A DNA stretch of 64,000 nucleotides from Paenibacillus ehimensis NBRC 15659 (GCF_004000785.1 NZ_BILX01000008.1:62001-126000); one strand, 5' to 3'; shown: positions 38,704 through 47,399, counted from the first letter of the stretch. Numbers and translations are program-made. Notes: generated by a model not told the origin, from the sequence alone.

Positions 38704-39687
38704 ATGGACACCGGAACACACCTAGTGATCGGGCTCGGCCTTGCAGGCCTGGCTTATGTCGATCCGGTTGTGGCAGCAGATCCGATGGTTTCGACAGCCG
38801 TACTGATCGGAACGGTGGCCGGCTCGCAGGCACCCGATGCCGATACGCTGCTGCGGCTGAAAAGCAACGCCGTTTATATTAAAAATCACCGTGGCTTATC
38901 CCACTCGCTGCCTGCTTTGGTGCTTTGGACGGCGCTCATCTCCGGCATTCTCTGGCTTATCTTTGATGATTTGCCTATGGCGCATGTGACGATGTGGGTG
39001 TTTATCGCGGTCGCGTTTCACGTATTCACCGATTTGTTCAATACGTATGGAACCCAGGCGCTTCGGCCGATTTCCGAGCGATGGGTCTCGTGGAATATCA
39101 TTCACATTTTCGATCCGATCATTTTCTCTTCTCACGTGCTTGCCATTTTTATATGGTCGGTTCATCTGATGCGTCCGGAAATTCTGTTTCCTATATTATA
39201 CGCATTCATCGCCCTCTATTATATATGGCGCTCCTGGACCCATTATCGGCTCGAGTCGGGGCTGCGCCTGCAGGATTCGACTTACGAGCCCGGCGACCGG
39301 TATACGCTGATCCCGACGGTGCATCTCCATCAATGGCAGGTCGTGAAGCGGAAGCCGGACGGTTCGTTCAAGCTGGGCGAGCTCAGAAACCGCAAAATCA
39401 ATTGGATCGACCGGGTTTCCTGCGCCGTCCACCCTGCCGTGGAGGCGTCCAAGACGCACCCGAACGTCGCTTGCTTCCTATACTTTACCTCCTTTGCCTG
39501 TGCCGAGCTGAAGGAGCACGCCTGGGGGTACGAGGTGCGCTGGGCCGACGTGCGCTACCGGCACCGCAAGCAGTACCCGTTCGTCGCGGTGCTGCTGCTG
39601 GACAAAAAGCTGAATCCGATCGATTCGTATGTAGGCTGGGTCAGCGATTCCCGGCTCGAAAAGAAGCTGCGGATGGGCGGCGCTTAA
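38704..39687 (+). CDS. yfhP: YfhP-like membrane-bound metal-dependent hydrolase (YdjM family)
   Basis: 327 residues, the same as B. subtilis YfhP. N-terminal half has four to five helices with conserved His/Asp clusters: MDTGTHLVIG, APDADTLLR, HRGLSHS and HVFTDLFNTYG, the metal-binding set of the YdjM/DUF457 family. The C-terminal half is soluble. Start at ATG 38704 behind GGAGG. Its biochemical activity is not established. Confidence 0.88.
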   Translation: MDTGTHLVIGLGLAGLAYVDPVVAADPMVSTAVLIGTVAGSQAPDADTLLRLKSNAVYIKNHRGLSHSLPALVLWTALISGILWLIFDDLPMAHVTMWVFIAVAFHVFTDLFNTYGTQALRPISERWVSWNIIHIFDPIIFSSHVLAIFIWSVHLMRPEILFPILYAFIALYYIWRSWTHYRLESGLRLQDSTYEPGDRYTLIPTVHLHQWQVVKRKPDGSFKLGELRNRKINWIDRVSCAVHPAVEASKTHPNVACFLYFTSFACAELKEHAWGYEVRWADVRYRHRKQYPFVAVLLLDKKLNPIDSYVGWVSDSRLEKKLRMGGA

Positions 39688-39726
39688 CAGCGGGCTCATC
39701 CTCCTCTTTTTTGCTGCCACGGAAAA

Positions 39727-39752
39727 AAGCTCAAGGATTTCTCCTTGAGCTT
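39727..39752. terminator. Bidirectional terminator between yfhP and SASP gene
   Basis: AAGCTCAAGGA and TCCTTGAGCTT form a perfect 11-bp stem with a 4-base loop, A-rich before and T-rich after, serving the convergent genes. Confidence 0.85.
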
Positions 39753-39784
39753 ATATTCATGAAGCTTTGTTCCAAAGCTTGCGG

Positions 39785-40012
39785 TTAGCGGACTGCGCCG
39801 CCGGAGATGGCTTGCTCGGCGATTTGGACCAAACGGCGGGTAATGTGACCACCGATTGCGCCTGTGTCGCGGGAAGCCATGTAACCGTAGTAGCCGTCTT
39901 GCGGAATTTGAATACCCAGTTCTTGAGCAACCTCAAATTTCAATTGCTCCAAAGCTTGGTTTGCTTGAGGTACAACTAATTGATTGCTGCTGCGGGATTG
40001 TCCTGCACCCAT
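39785..40012 (-). CDS. Small acid-soluble spore protein, alpha/beta type
   Basis: 75 residues from ATG 40012 (AAAGGAG upstream; the longer frame has no signal). Both signature parts are present: the germination protease site region KFEVAQELGIQI and the DNA-binding GGHITRRLVQIAEQ. It coats and protects DNA in the spore and is degraded at germination. Nearly identical at its start to the second SASP gene at 47423. A sigma-G-like promoter lies upstream. Confidence 0.96.
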   Translation of the reverse strand: MGAGQSRSSNQLVVPQANQALEQLKFEVAQELGIQIPQDGYYGYMASRDTGAIGGHITRRLVQIAEQAISGGAVR

Positions 40013-40069
40013 GTTCAGCACTCCTTTCAACGGGATGATGTCTTTGATGTATTTGCAAGCTTGCAAGCT

Positions 40070-40098
40070 TATTATGTGTCGTATGCCTGAACTTATAC
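40070..40098 (-). promoter_or_regulatory. Sigma-G-like promoter of the first SASP gene
   Basis: Leftward GTATA (40098-40094), 17 bases, CATAATA (40076-40070), about 60 bases before the ATG. A GCAAGCTTGCAAGCTT palindrome lies just downstream. Confidence 0.6.
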
Positions 40099-40160
40099 TC
40101 CCTTTTGAAAAAATCAATCGCAGTTTCAAATGTTATCGGAAAGGCAGGTGCGGTCTCGTC

Positions 40161-40337
40161 ATGACCAAAGGATTAGGATTGTTTTTCGCCTTCGGAGGCA
40201 CGGCGCTTCTCGCGTGCATCAGCTTCTTTATGGCTACGGGCAAGCCTTGGATGGCTGCACTGTTCGGCTTGTTGTCGGTGCTGTTTATCGGAGCCGGCTT
40301 TATCGTGAAAGCCAAACTGAGAAAACGAAACGAATAA
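40161..40337 (+). CDS. Small membrane protein, DUF5325 (YlaF-like)
   Basis: 58 residues with two hydrophobic helices (LGLFFAFGGTALLACISFFM and WMAALFGLLSVLFIGAGFIV) and a basic tail KAKLRKRNE. This fits the YlaF/DUF5325 family of bacilli, whose function is unknown. ATG 40161 follows AGGCAGGTG. Confidence 0.75.
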   Translation: MTKGLGLFFAFGGTALLACISFFMATGKPWMAALFGLLSVLFIGAGFIVKAKLRKRNE

Positions 40338-40341
40338 GAGC

Positions 40342-40380
40342 TTGCCCGGGACGAAGGAAGGTTCGTCCGGACAAGCCCTA
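40342..40380. terminator. Bidirectional terminator between DUF5325 gene and trpS
   Basis: GCTTGCCCGGGACGAA and TTCGTCCGGACAAGC pair with one or two mismatches around a GGAAGG loop. Confidence 0.7.
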
Positions 40381-40389
40381 AGGAAAGGG

Positions 40390-41379
40390 CTACAAAACCA
40401 CGTAGCCCATTTTTTCTTTAACCCGCTTCAGCATTTGCTCCGCTTGCGCAGCCGCCCGCTCTTGGCCTCGACGCAAAATATCGTACAGCTCGCCCGAGCT
40501 GCGGATCTCCGCATACCGCTGCTGGATCGGCTCCAAGGCGGCCACGACCGCTTCGGCCAAATCCTTCTTGAACGGCCCGTAGCCCTGCCCCTCGTACTGC
40601 GCTTCGATCTCCGCAATCGTCTTGTCCGCGCACTGGGCATAGATGCTGATCAAATTGCTGACCTCCGGCTTGGTTTGCGGGTCGAACTTCACTTCCCGCC
40701 CCGAGTCGGTCACGGCCCGGCTTATTTTTTTGCGGATCACGTCCGGGGCATCCAGCATCGCAATGTAGCTGCCGGCGTTCGGGCTGCTCTTGCTCATCTT
40801 CTTGGACGCGTCGTCCAGCGACATGATCCGTGCACCCACTTCGGGGAAGTAGCCCTTCGGAATCGTAAACGTGTCGCCGTAGCGCTGGTTGAACCGGTGC
40901 GCCAGATCGCGCGTCAGCTCCAAGTGCTGCGTCTGGTCGTCGCCGACCGGGACAAGCGCCGTATCATACAGCAAAATGTCGGCAGCCATCAGCGACGGAT
41001 AAGTGAACAGACCGGCTCCGACGGATTCCTTGCCGGCGGACTTGTCTTTGAACTGCGTCATGCGTTCCAGCTCGCCCATATAGGTGAGCGTCGTCATCAG
41101 CCAGGCGAGCTCGGCATGCGCAGAAACGGTCGATTGCAGGAACACGGTCGCTACGTTCGGATCGATGCCTGCCGCCAGGTACAGCGCAGCGACAGCCTCC
41201 GACTGATCCTTCAGCTTTTCCGGCTCCTGCGGCACCGTGACGGCGTGCAGGTCCACCACCATAAAATAACAATCGTGCGTATGTTGAAGCTTCACGTAAT
41301 TTTTCAATGCGCCGATATAGTTGCCGAGCGTCAGCTGACCGCTGGGCTGCATGCCGGACAATACTCTTAATTTGGACAT
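40390..41379 (-). CDS. trpS: Tryptophanyl-tRNA synthetase
   Basis: 329 residues, class I synthetase. HIGH-type motif in SGQLTLGNYIGA (residues about 13-23) and KMSKS in KKMSKSSPNAG. It charges tRNA-Trp in the cytoplasm. ATG 41379 follows AAGGAGG. Expression is controlled by a T-box leader directly upstream. Confidence 0.97.
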   Translation of the reverse strand: MSKLRVLSGMQPSGQLTLGNYIGALKNYVKLQHTHDCYFMVVDLHAVTVPQEPEKLKDQSEAVAALYLAAGIDPNVATVFLQSTVSAHAELAWLMTTLTYMGELERMTQFKDKSAGKESVGAGLFTYPSLMAADILLYDTALVPVGDDQTQHLELTRDLAHRFNQRYGDTFTIPKGYFPEVGARIMSLDDASKKMSKSSPNAGSYIAMLDAPDVIRKKISRAVTDSGREVKFDPQTKPEVSNLISIYAQCADKTIAEIEAQYEGQGYGPFKKDLAEAVVAALEPIQQRYAEIRSSGELYDILRRGQERAAAQAEQMLKRVKEKMGYVVL

Positions 41380-41429
41380 TTCGCTGTCCGCCTCCTTTTC
41401 TTATCTCGCCTGTAAGCATCCCGAAATAC

Positions 41430-41728
41430 AAAAAGGCCTCCCGCCGCAAGGGACGAGAGACCGTGGTGCCACCCTAATTTACCCAACCGTGCTATCCAAG
41501 ACAGACACCTCGGGCCTTCAGCCTCCTGTAACGGGGAGGAAACCGGATCGGCCTACCGGCGCGCAACGCTGACTAAGCTTCCCCGGGCCCGGGTGTATCT
41601 GCGCACGTTCAACCTTCAGCTCAGGGACCCATTCGTTCGGCCGCCGCCCGCCGGTTCGCACCACCCACCGGCTCTCTGCAGAGCTTGCCTGCCGCCTACT
41701 TATTCCCGTCATCGCTCTTATTAGACGT
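41430..41728 (-). promoter_or_regulatory. T-box riboswitch of trpS (Trp specifier)
   Basis: Leftward, the leader has the AG-bulge/distal-loop consensus GAGAGCCGGTGGGTGG...GCGAACCGG, then a GAATGGGTCCC segment in which UGG at 41631-41629 occupies the specifier position for tryptophan. The T-box core AGGGTGGCACCACGG is at 41475-41461. A terminator stem GGTCTCTC/GGGAGGCC is followed by TTTTTG at 41435-41430. Uncharged tRNA-Trp should pair with the core and prevent termination. Confidence 0.93.
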
Positions 41729-41729
41729 C

Positions 41730-41759
41730 ATTGTACCTAAACGCCCTCCCCCTTGTCAA
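41730..41759 (-). promoter_or_regulatory. Promoter of the trpS leader
   Basis: Leftward TTGACA (41759-41754) and TACAAT (41735-41730), 18 bases apart; sigma-A type. Confidence 0.85.
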
Positions 41760-41899
41760 CCTCGGAATCGGAACAGGAGCGTACAACTGCCGCAGCCATG
41801 CGCTTTTCCGGCCTTCACAAACTCTAAAATCTTGTCCTATGTACGAAGCGGAAAGCATACTATATAATAATAATTACGAACAAGAAGGAGACATGCCCC

Positions 41900-43120
41900 T
41901 TGCAAACAATCGTCCAACGGTGGGTCACGAACATTCTCGCCGTCTTATGCATTCTGATGCTGGTTCTTATTTATACGCAAAAGCAACCGCCGGACTTGTC
42001 CTTTGTAAGCAGCGCGGGCGTGCAAAATTTCAAGACGCTGTTCATCAGTATTATCCTCGAAGCGCTGCCGTTCGTCCTGCTCGGCGTGCTCGTGTCCGCC
42101 CTGCTGCAAATGTTCGTTTCCGAGCAGACCATCCGCCGGCTGACGCCCAAAAATCCGGTGCTCGGCATCCTGTTCGCCTGCGTTGTCGGGATCATTTTTC
42201 CGCTGTGCGAGTGCGGCATGGTGCCCGTTATCCGCCGGCTGGTGCTGAAGGGAATGCCGGTCTATGTGGCCGTCGTCTTCATCCTCGCCGGTCCGATCAT
42301 CAATCCCGTGGTGTACGCGGCGACCTTCATGGCGTTCCGCTCGCGTCCGGAGATCGCCTATTCCCGGATGGCGCTCGCCTTCGTCGTTGCGGCGGCGATC
42401 GGCCTTATCGTATACCGGTTCGTGAAGCGCAATCCGATCCGCGGGGCGGCAACCGGTCTTGGCGCAAACGGATACGGCGCTCCTCAAGGCGGGCATGAGC
42501 CCCGGCATAGCGCGCATGAGCACGAGCATAAACATAAGCATGACCACAGCCATGATCATGTCCATCGCGAGCATACGGATGCCCGCAGCCAAGCGCATCA
42601 TGATCATGCACAAGATCATATGCACTTCCATAGCCACACGCATCATGGTCATGCGCACGACCACACGCATCACGACCATACGCACAACCACGGGCATGGA
42701 CGCAGCCGCGCCGGCCGTTTGCTCGGCGTGCTCGGACACGCCTCGGACGAGTTTTTCGATATGGGCAAATATTTGATTTTCGGCGCGTTTCTGACCGCAC
42801 TCATTCAAACGCTCGTCGCGCGCGAAAGTCTCGTGTCGATCGGCCAAGGAGATTTTACCTCCCATCTGTTCATGATGGGGCTGGGGTACGTTCTGTCGCT
42901 CTGCTCCACCTCGGATGCTTTCGTCGCTTCGTCGTTTTCCGCAACCTTCTCGACCGGCTCGCTGCTGACGTTTCTCGTCTTCGGCCCGATGCTCGATTTA
43001 AAAAGCACGCTGATGCTGCTGTCGGCCTTCCGCGCCCGCTTCGTGCTCCTGCTGTCCGCACTGGTGGTTATGGTCGTGCTCGCCGCATCGCTGCTGTACG
43101 AACGGATTTTTTTCATGTAA
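41900..43120 (+). CDS. YcgR-like permease (DUF318/UPF0718) with His-rich loop
   Basis: 406 residues from a TTG at 41900 (AAGGAG nearby upstream; an ATG in another frame lies between them). Two hydrophobic halves of about four helices each are joined by a cytoplasmic loop at about 197-268 that is extremely rich in histidine in HxH and HDH repeats. The half-sequences with LCECGMVPV and SLCSTSDAFVA are the paired motifs of the UPF0718 permease family. The loop suggests binding of zinc, nickel or another transition metal. Followed 33 bases later by the ycgQ-like partner. Confidence 0.85.
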   Translation: MQTIVQRWVTNILAVLCILMLVLIYTQKQPPDLSFVSSAGVQNFKTLFISIILEALPFVLLGVLVSALLQMFVSEQTIRRLTPKNPVLGILFACVVGIIFPLCECGMVPVIRRLVLKGMPVYVAVVFILAGPIINPVVYAATFMAFRSRPEIAYSRMALAFVVAAAIGLIVYRFVKRNPIRGAATGLGANGYGAPQGGHEPRHSAHEHEHKHKHDHSHDHVHREHTDARSQAHHDHAQDHMHFHSHTHHGHAHDHTHHDHTHNHGHGRSRAGRLLGVLGHASDEFFDMGKYLIFGAFLTALIQTLVARESLVSIGQGDFTSHLFMMGLGYVLSLCSTSDAFVASSFSATFSTGSLLTFLVFGPMLDLKSTLMLLSAFRARFVLLLSALVVMVVLAASLLYERIFFM

Positions 43121-43153
43121 GCTGACACCCAACTGCAAAAAGGAGTGTGTGCC

Positions 43154-44131
43154 GTGAATTCCCGGGTCCTTGCCCTGCATCATGCTTTGAAAACCGCTAT
43201 TCTGCTCGGCTTTGCCGTCTACATCGCCTATCTGGTCAAAACCGACGCCATTTTGCTGTACATAGCACCCCGTATGGTCGACTACGTCAAATGGTCGGCC
43301 GTCGCCCTGTATGCCGTCGCCGCCTATCAGCTCTACTTGACGCTTCGCGCCTGGCGCGGCCGGGGCGCCGCCGTCTGCGATTGCGACCATGATCACACTC
43401 CGTCGCGGTCGCTGTTCAAGAACATCGTCGTGTACGGGTTGTTTTTCTTCCCGCTGCTGCTGGGCTTTCTGCTTCCGGACAGCACGATGGGCAGCAGTCT
43501 TGCCGCCAAGAAAGGAATGAACCTCAGCAGCGCAAGCTCGGTCAAAAAAGACAGCGAAGCCACCGCAGGAAGCGGTGCGGAGAATGGAACCGGAAGCGCC
43601 CCGGCACCGACTCCCGCTGGAACGGATGCAGCCCCCGCTGCTCCAAACGCTCAAACACCCGGGGCCCAAGCGGCAGCGCCTGCGGACGGGGAACTTTTTC
43701 CCGCGGATAAATTTACCCAGCAGTACGCCAAGTATGCGAAGCAGCTCTATAAATCCGATTTGATTACGGTGAAAGAAGAATTGTTCATCGAGACGCTGAC
43801 ATCCGTCGATCTGTATCTCGACCGGTTCGTCGGCAAAAAGCTGCAGCTCACCGGCTTCGTTTACCGGCAGGAAGAGATGAAGAGCAACCAATTCGTCGTG
43901 GCGCGCTTCTCCATCCAATGCTGCTCCGCGGATGCCGCCCCGTTCGGGGTGCTGGCCGAATACGACCGGGCCAATACGCTCGCGGACGACAGCTGGGTCA
44001 CGGTCACCGGCACGATTCAAAAAACGAAGCTGAACGATACCGACATCATGGTGCTGAAGGTGGAGAAAATCGCCAAAGCCGAGCCGGCCAAAGCGCCGTA
44101 CGTATACCCGAACTTCGATTTCGGCGCCTGA
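43154..44131 (+). CDS. YcgQ-like TIGR03943 family protein (DUF1980)
   Basis: 325 residues from GTG 43154, eight bases after AAAGGAG. Four N-terminal helices, a Ala/Pro/Gly-rich linker (about 135-190) and a C-terminal OB-like domain with LQLTGFVYRQEEMKSNQF and FSIQCCSADAAPFG. The Cys-Cys and a CDCDHDH motif after helix 3 could bind metal. This family is always found next to a UPF0718 permease; the complex is thought to act in metal or metabolite movement but the substrate is unsettled. Confidence 0.85.
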   Translation: MNSRVLALHHALKTAILLGFAVYIAYLVKTDAILLYIAPRMVDYVKWSAVALYAVAAYQLYLTLRAWRGRGAAVCDCDHDHTPSRSLFKNIVVYGLFFFPLLLGFLLPDSTMGSSLAAKKGMNLSSASSVKKDSEATAGSGAENGTGSAPAPTPAGTDAAPAAPNAQTPGAQAAAPADGELFPADKFTQQYAKYAKQLYKSDLITVKEELFIETLTSVDLYLDRFVGKKLQLTGFVYRQEEMKSNQFVVARFSIQCCSADAAPFGVLAEYDRANTLADDSWVTVTGTIQKTKLNDTDIMVLKVEKIAKAEPAKAPYVYPNFDFGA

Positions 44132-44230
44132 TCCCGACGATTTTCCCGGGGTGACAGTCCCCGGCTCCTCTGGTACAATGGAAGCGATTTACGATCGGAT
44201 TATTTTACCGGGCAAAGGAGATCTTACAGA

Positions 44231-45184
44231 ATGATCATTAAGCAAATCGACTGGCAGGGAACGCCGGCCTACACGCTCGAAAACGACCACCTGATCGTCA
44301 GCATTTGTCCAGCCGTCGGCAACAACGTCTACAGCATTTGGGACAAAACGCTGGAGCGCGAAATGCTTCGCGTCCCGGCCTCTCCGGCCGCAATGGCCGC
44401 CGAGCCGGTGCAGTACGGCACGCCGATTCTGATGCCGCCGAACCGCATTCGCGAAGGCCGCTTCACGTTCGAGGGCCGCAGCTACCAATTTGAGATCAAC
44501 AACGTGCAGGGCAATCATATTCATGGCATGATCAAAAGCCAGCCCTGGACGGTTCTTGCAACCGGCGAAAAGGACGGGGCTCTTTACATCACGTCCGTTT
44601 TTCGTCTGGCCGACGATGCACACGTGCAGCACCAGTTCCCGCACGAGCTCGAGCTTGAAGTGACATACGTGCTGCAGGGGACCACGCTCCGTCACCTGCT
44701 GAAAGCAACCAACCGCGGCGAAACGTCCGCTCCGTTCGGCTACGGGCTGCATACGTGGTTTTTGCTCGACGGCGAGCCGGAGAACTGGACGCTGCAGCTG
44801 CCCGCGATCGGCTTCTGGGAACTGGACGAAACGAACGTTCCTCTCGGCCATATCGCGCCACTCGGCGACAAGTACGGGAAGCTGCCCGAAGGCGACGTGC
44901 TGAAAGGCTACGACATGGACACCGTGTTCCAAATCGGGGACTACCCTTGCCTTGCCGTGCTGTCCGGCCCTAAGGCGGATATCCGTTACAGCGGTTCCGA
45001 GCTGTTCAAGCAATGGGTCATTTATACGAAGGGCGAAGCCCGGGATTTCATCTGCCTGGAGCCTTACACTTGGGTCACCAACGCGCCGAATATCGATCAG
45101 CCGGCCGAGGTAACGGGCTTCCGCGCCATCGAGCCGGGAGGATCGCTGGAGCTGGAAGTAAAGCTTGAGGTAGCTTACAAATAA
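44231..45184 (+). CDS. Aldose 1-epimerase family protein
   Basis: 317 residues. Motifs of the GalM superfamily: NRIREGRFTFEGRSYQ, NHIHGMIKSQPW with the catalytic His, FGYGLHTWFLL and, near the end, the catalytic Glu in CLEPYTW. It interconverts alpha and beta anomers of a hexose or phosphorylated sugar. Start ATG 44231 with AAAGGAG ten bases ahead. It stands alone between unrelated genes, with a terminator after it. Confidence 0.88.
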   Translation: MIIKQIDWQGTPAYTLENDHLIVSICPAVGNNVYSIWDKTLEREMLRVPASPAAMAAEPVQYGTPILMPPNRIREGRFTFEGRSYQFEINNVQGNHIHGMIKSQPWTVLATGEKDGALYITSVFRLADDAHVQHQFPHELELEVTYVLQGTTLRHLLKATNRGETSAPFGYGLHTWFLLDGEPENWTLQLPAIGFWELDETNVPLGHIAPLGDKYGKLPEGDVLKGYDMDTVFQIGDYPCLAVLSGPKADIRYSGSELFKQWVIYTKGEARDFICLEPYTWVTNAPNIDQPAEVTGFRAIEPGGSLELEVKLEVAYK

Positions 45185-45201
45185 CTTGCTTATCAAACGG
45201 C

Positions 45202-45256
45202 AAAAAGGCTCGCGGGCAGCCCGGAACGAAACCGGACGACGCGGGCCTTTTCCAAT
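45202..45256 (+). terminator. Terminator after the epimerase gene
   Basis: A GC-rich stem (GGCTCGCGGGCAGCCCGG against CCGGACGACGCGGGCC, imperfect) ends in CTTTTCC, in front of the CapA-like gene. Confidence 0.6.
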
Positions 45257-45342
45257 GATCAAACCAGGCGGGTCTATAATTCCAAGTCCGTAAGCAAATA
45301 GTAACTAATAGCATGGACAATGCAATCCGGAGGACCCGCCCG

Positions 45343-46551
45343 ATGACCAAACGATATTGCCGTTATGCCGTTCTACTGATTGTGCTGCTCTCGGGGGCAT
45401 GCGCCTCTCCTGCGGCCGACCGACCCGCGCCTTCGGGGCCTTCTCCAACCGGCCTCCGGACGGGGACCGGTACCAAAGCGCCCCCTGCGCCTGCTCCTCC
45501 CCCGCTGCCATCATCCGAACCGGCTGCCCCTGCGGAACGCCGGGTTACCTTGGCCGCCGCCGGCGACGTGCTCATTCACCGTACGATCTACGAGGACGCA
45601 CGTACGCGGCTTGGCTACGATTTCCGGCCGATCTTTGAGGCGGTGCGGCGGGATTTGGAGGGGGCCGACGTCACGTTCGCCAATCAGGAAAGCATGACCG
45701 GCGGCACGGGGCTCGGGCTGTCCGATTACCCGGCCTTTAACAGTCCGTTCGAGGCAGCCGACGCTCTTCGTGACGCAGGGGTCGATATCGTCTCGATGGC
45801 CAATAACCATACGCTTGACCGCGGAGAACAGGCGGTGCGTCTGGCGATCCGGCATTGGAAACGGCTTGGAGTCGAATATGCAGGCGCGAGCGAAGACGAG
45901 GCGGACCGCAAGCGTCTCCGGATCGTGGAGCGCAACGGGCTGAAGCTTGCTTTCGTCGCTTGGACTTACGGAACGAATGGGATTCCCCGGCCTTCGGGCA
46001 AGCCTTATTTGGTGCATTTGCTCGAACAAGAGCAGGCCTTCCAGCAAGAAATCGCCGAGGCGAAAAAACAAGCCGACGCCGTCGTAGCAAGCCTTCATTT
46101 CGGAACCGAATATGCCCGGCTTCCGTCGGAGCAGCAGCGAAAATGGGCCCGCCTGGCCGCAGCCGCCGGTGCCGACGTGATCCTCGGCCATCATCCGCAC
46201 GTGCTCCAGCCGCCGGAATGGATCGATAACGGAAGCGGCGGGAGGACGCTTGTCGCTTACTCCCTCGGCAACTTTCTGGCTGCGCAAAAAAAGCCCCATC
46301 CGTATGTACGGATCGGCGGCATTTTGAAGGCGGAGCTTCGGAAGCCAAGCGGAGCGGCCGGCGGCAAAGCGTCGGTCATGATCGGCGGAGTCCGCTTTCT
46401 GCCGACCTATGTCCGGTTTCAGAACTGGCGGGGATATCGGGTCATTCCGTTAAGCCAAGCTTCCGGTGCAGAGCTGCCCGGCGTGCGCGGCATCCGGGAG
46501 GAGATCGCAAGCCATATGCGGCGGTGGGTCCCGGACCTGCTCGTCGATTAA
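45343..46551 (+). CDS. CapA-family lipoprotein
   Basis: 402 residues from ATG 45343 behind GGAGG. Lipoprotein signal (lipobox LLSGAC) then a Pro-rich linker. Metallophosphatase-like PGA_cap domain: LAAAGDVLIHRTIY, FANQESMTGG, SMANNHTLDRG and ILGHHPHVLQPPEW, which supply the metal ligands. Family members include poly-gamma-glutamate assembly protein CapA, but here no capB/capC genes are near, so a role in cell-envelope maintenance or polymer hydrolysis is open. Confidence 0.9.
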   Translation: MTKRYCRYAVLLIVLLSGACASPAADRPAPSGPSPTGLRTGTGTKAPPAPAPPPLPSSEPAAPAERRVTLAAAGDVLIHRTIYEDARTRLGYDFRPIFEAVRRDLEGADVTFANQESMTGGTGLGLSDYPAFNSPFEAADALRDAGVDIVSMANNHTLDRGEQAVRLAIRHWKRLGVEYAGASEDEADRKRLRIVERNGLKLAFVAWTYGTNGIPRPSGKPYLVHLLEQEQAFQQEIAEAKKQADAVVASLHFGTEYARLPSEQQRKWARLAAAAGADVILGHHPHVLQPPEWIDNGSGGRTLVAYSLGNFLAAQKKPHPYVRIGGILKAELRKPSGAAGGKASVMIGGVRFLPTYVRFQNWRGYRVIPLSQASGAELPGVRGIREEIASHMRRWVPDLLVD

Positions 46552-46567
46552 GCGGAAGAAGAAGGAC

Positions 46568-46603
46568 AAGGCTGAGCCGCCGATTCGGGCATCAGCCTTT
46601 TTC
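46568..46603 (+). terminator. Terminator after the CapA-like gene
   Basis: AAGGCTGA (46568-46575) pairs with TCAGCCTT (46592-46599), followed by TTTC. Confidence 0.75.
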
Positions 46604-46625
46604 TCCTTTACAAGTCCAAAACAGA

Positions 46626-46680
46626 CACCTGCCCCGTTCTTCTTCGTACGATATATAAAAAGAACGAAGAAAGGCAGGTG
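46626..46680 (+). promoter_or_regulatory. Long inverted repeat covering the RBS of the 53-residue ORF
   Basis: CACCTGCC (46626-46633) pairs with GGCAGGTG (46673-46680); inside, TTCTTCGT pairs with ACGAAGAA. The 3' arm contains the ribosome-binding site of the ORF starting at 46686, so the fold would hide it if transcription starts upstream. Confidence 0.5.
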
Positions 46681-46685
46681 GACAG

Positions 46686-46847
46686 ATGAGCATCAGCAAA
46701 TCCGATTGGTTCGACGGAATTACCAAATTATTGACCGAGGACAAAGCGATGAAGACCATGTTCAGCGACATGGAAAAACTGCAAAAAGAAATGACGGCCT
46801 TAATGAAGCAGATGGAAGCGCTCAAGAAGCCGAAAAATAACGATTAA
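46686..46847 (+). CDS. 53-residue alpha-helical protein, unknown
   Basis: ATG 46686 with AGGCAGGTGG upstream. A highly charged, Met-rich helical peptide (MEKLQKEMTALMKQMEALKK) that should form a coiled coil. It overlaps the convergent gene's stop by four bases. Not recognised; similar short proteins occur in spore formers. Confidence 0.6.
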   Translation: MSISKSDWFDGITKLLTEDKAMKTMFSDMEKLQKEMTALMKQMEALKKPKNND

Positions 46848-47323
46848 CCCCGGGCAAGCTGCCGCTTTACCGTTTCGACGGTATTCTTGAAATACGGCCG
46901 GTAATCCAAATGCTCGACAAAACGCAAAAACGTCTCCCCGATCTCCCTTACCTGCTTGGCGTAAGCCAACCGATCGATATCATACGTGCCCAATTGGCGG
47001 GGGGCTCTCCCTTCCCGCTCCTCTACTTCAATCAACTGCAACCGGCCGTCCGTCTTGTGCCGTACGATAAACGAGAACGCCCGGCATTCCGGATCGCCGC
47101 AGCCGCAGCAGAAGAACGGAATGCGCTGCCACTCGTCCGCCGGCGCCCACCGAAACGGCTCCACATCCTCATGGACGCTGAGCAGCAGCGCCGGAAGCCC
47201 TACGTCGATGCACAGCGGTTCGTCGATCAGCGACTCGCCGTCAATCTCCAGTTTAACGTCGGCATGTACGATTTGCAGGTCCGCATCAAAGGACCAATTG
47301 CTGCACTTTAGCAAAAATCCCAA
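46844..47323 (-). CDS. Hypothetical protein with CxCGxxxC motif
   Basis: 159 residues, no signal peptide or membrane segment. The segment FFCCGCGDPECRAFSF has four Cys in a compact, possibly metal-binding cluster, followed by a beta-rich region and a helical C-terminus. Start at ATG 47323; no strong RBS. I do not recognise the family. It is divergent from the second SASP gene. Confidence 0.7.
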   Translation of the reverse strand: MGFLLKCSNWSFDADLQIVHADVKLEIDGESLIDEPLCIDVGLPALLLSVHEDVEPFRWAPADEWQRIPFFCCGCGDPECRAFSFIVRHKTDGRLQLIEVEEREGRAPRQLGTYDIDRLAYAKQVREIGETFLRFVEHLDYRPYFKNTVETVKRQLARG

Positions 47324-47372
47324 GACAATCCCTCCCCGACCCGGTGGTCATATTTACCAATTTTCAGTCCGT

Positions 47373-47399
47373 GTATATTCTTTCGCGTGGAACATACTA
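47373..47399 (+). promoter_or_regulatory. Sigma-G-like promoter of the second SASP gene
   Basis: GTATA (47373-47377) and CATACTA (47393-47399), an exact match to the sigma-G -10 element. Confidence 0.65.

Noticed and set aside
40342-41370. 342-codon frame on the plus strand
   Set aside because: Antisense shadow of trpS, Arg/Leu-rich composition typical of shadow frames.
42490-42705. Short direct repeats of CATCATGATCATGC-type
   Set aside because: Considered as a CRISPR or repeat array, but it is the His-codon-rich loop of the permease; spacing follows codons and has no unique spacers.
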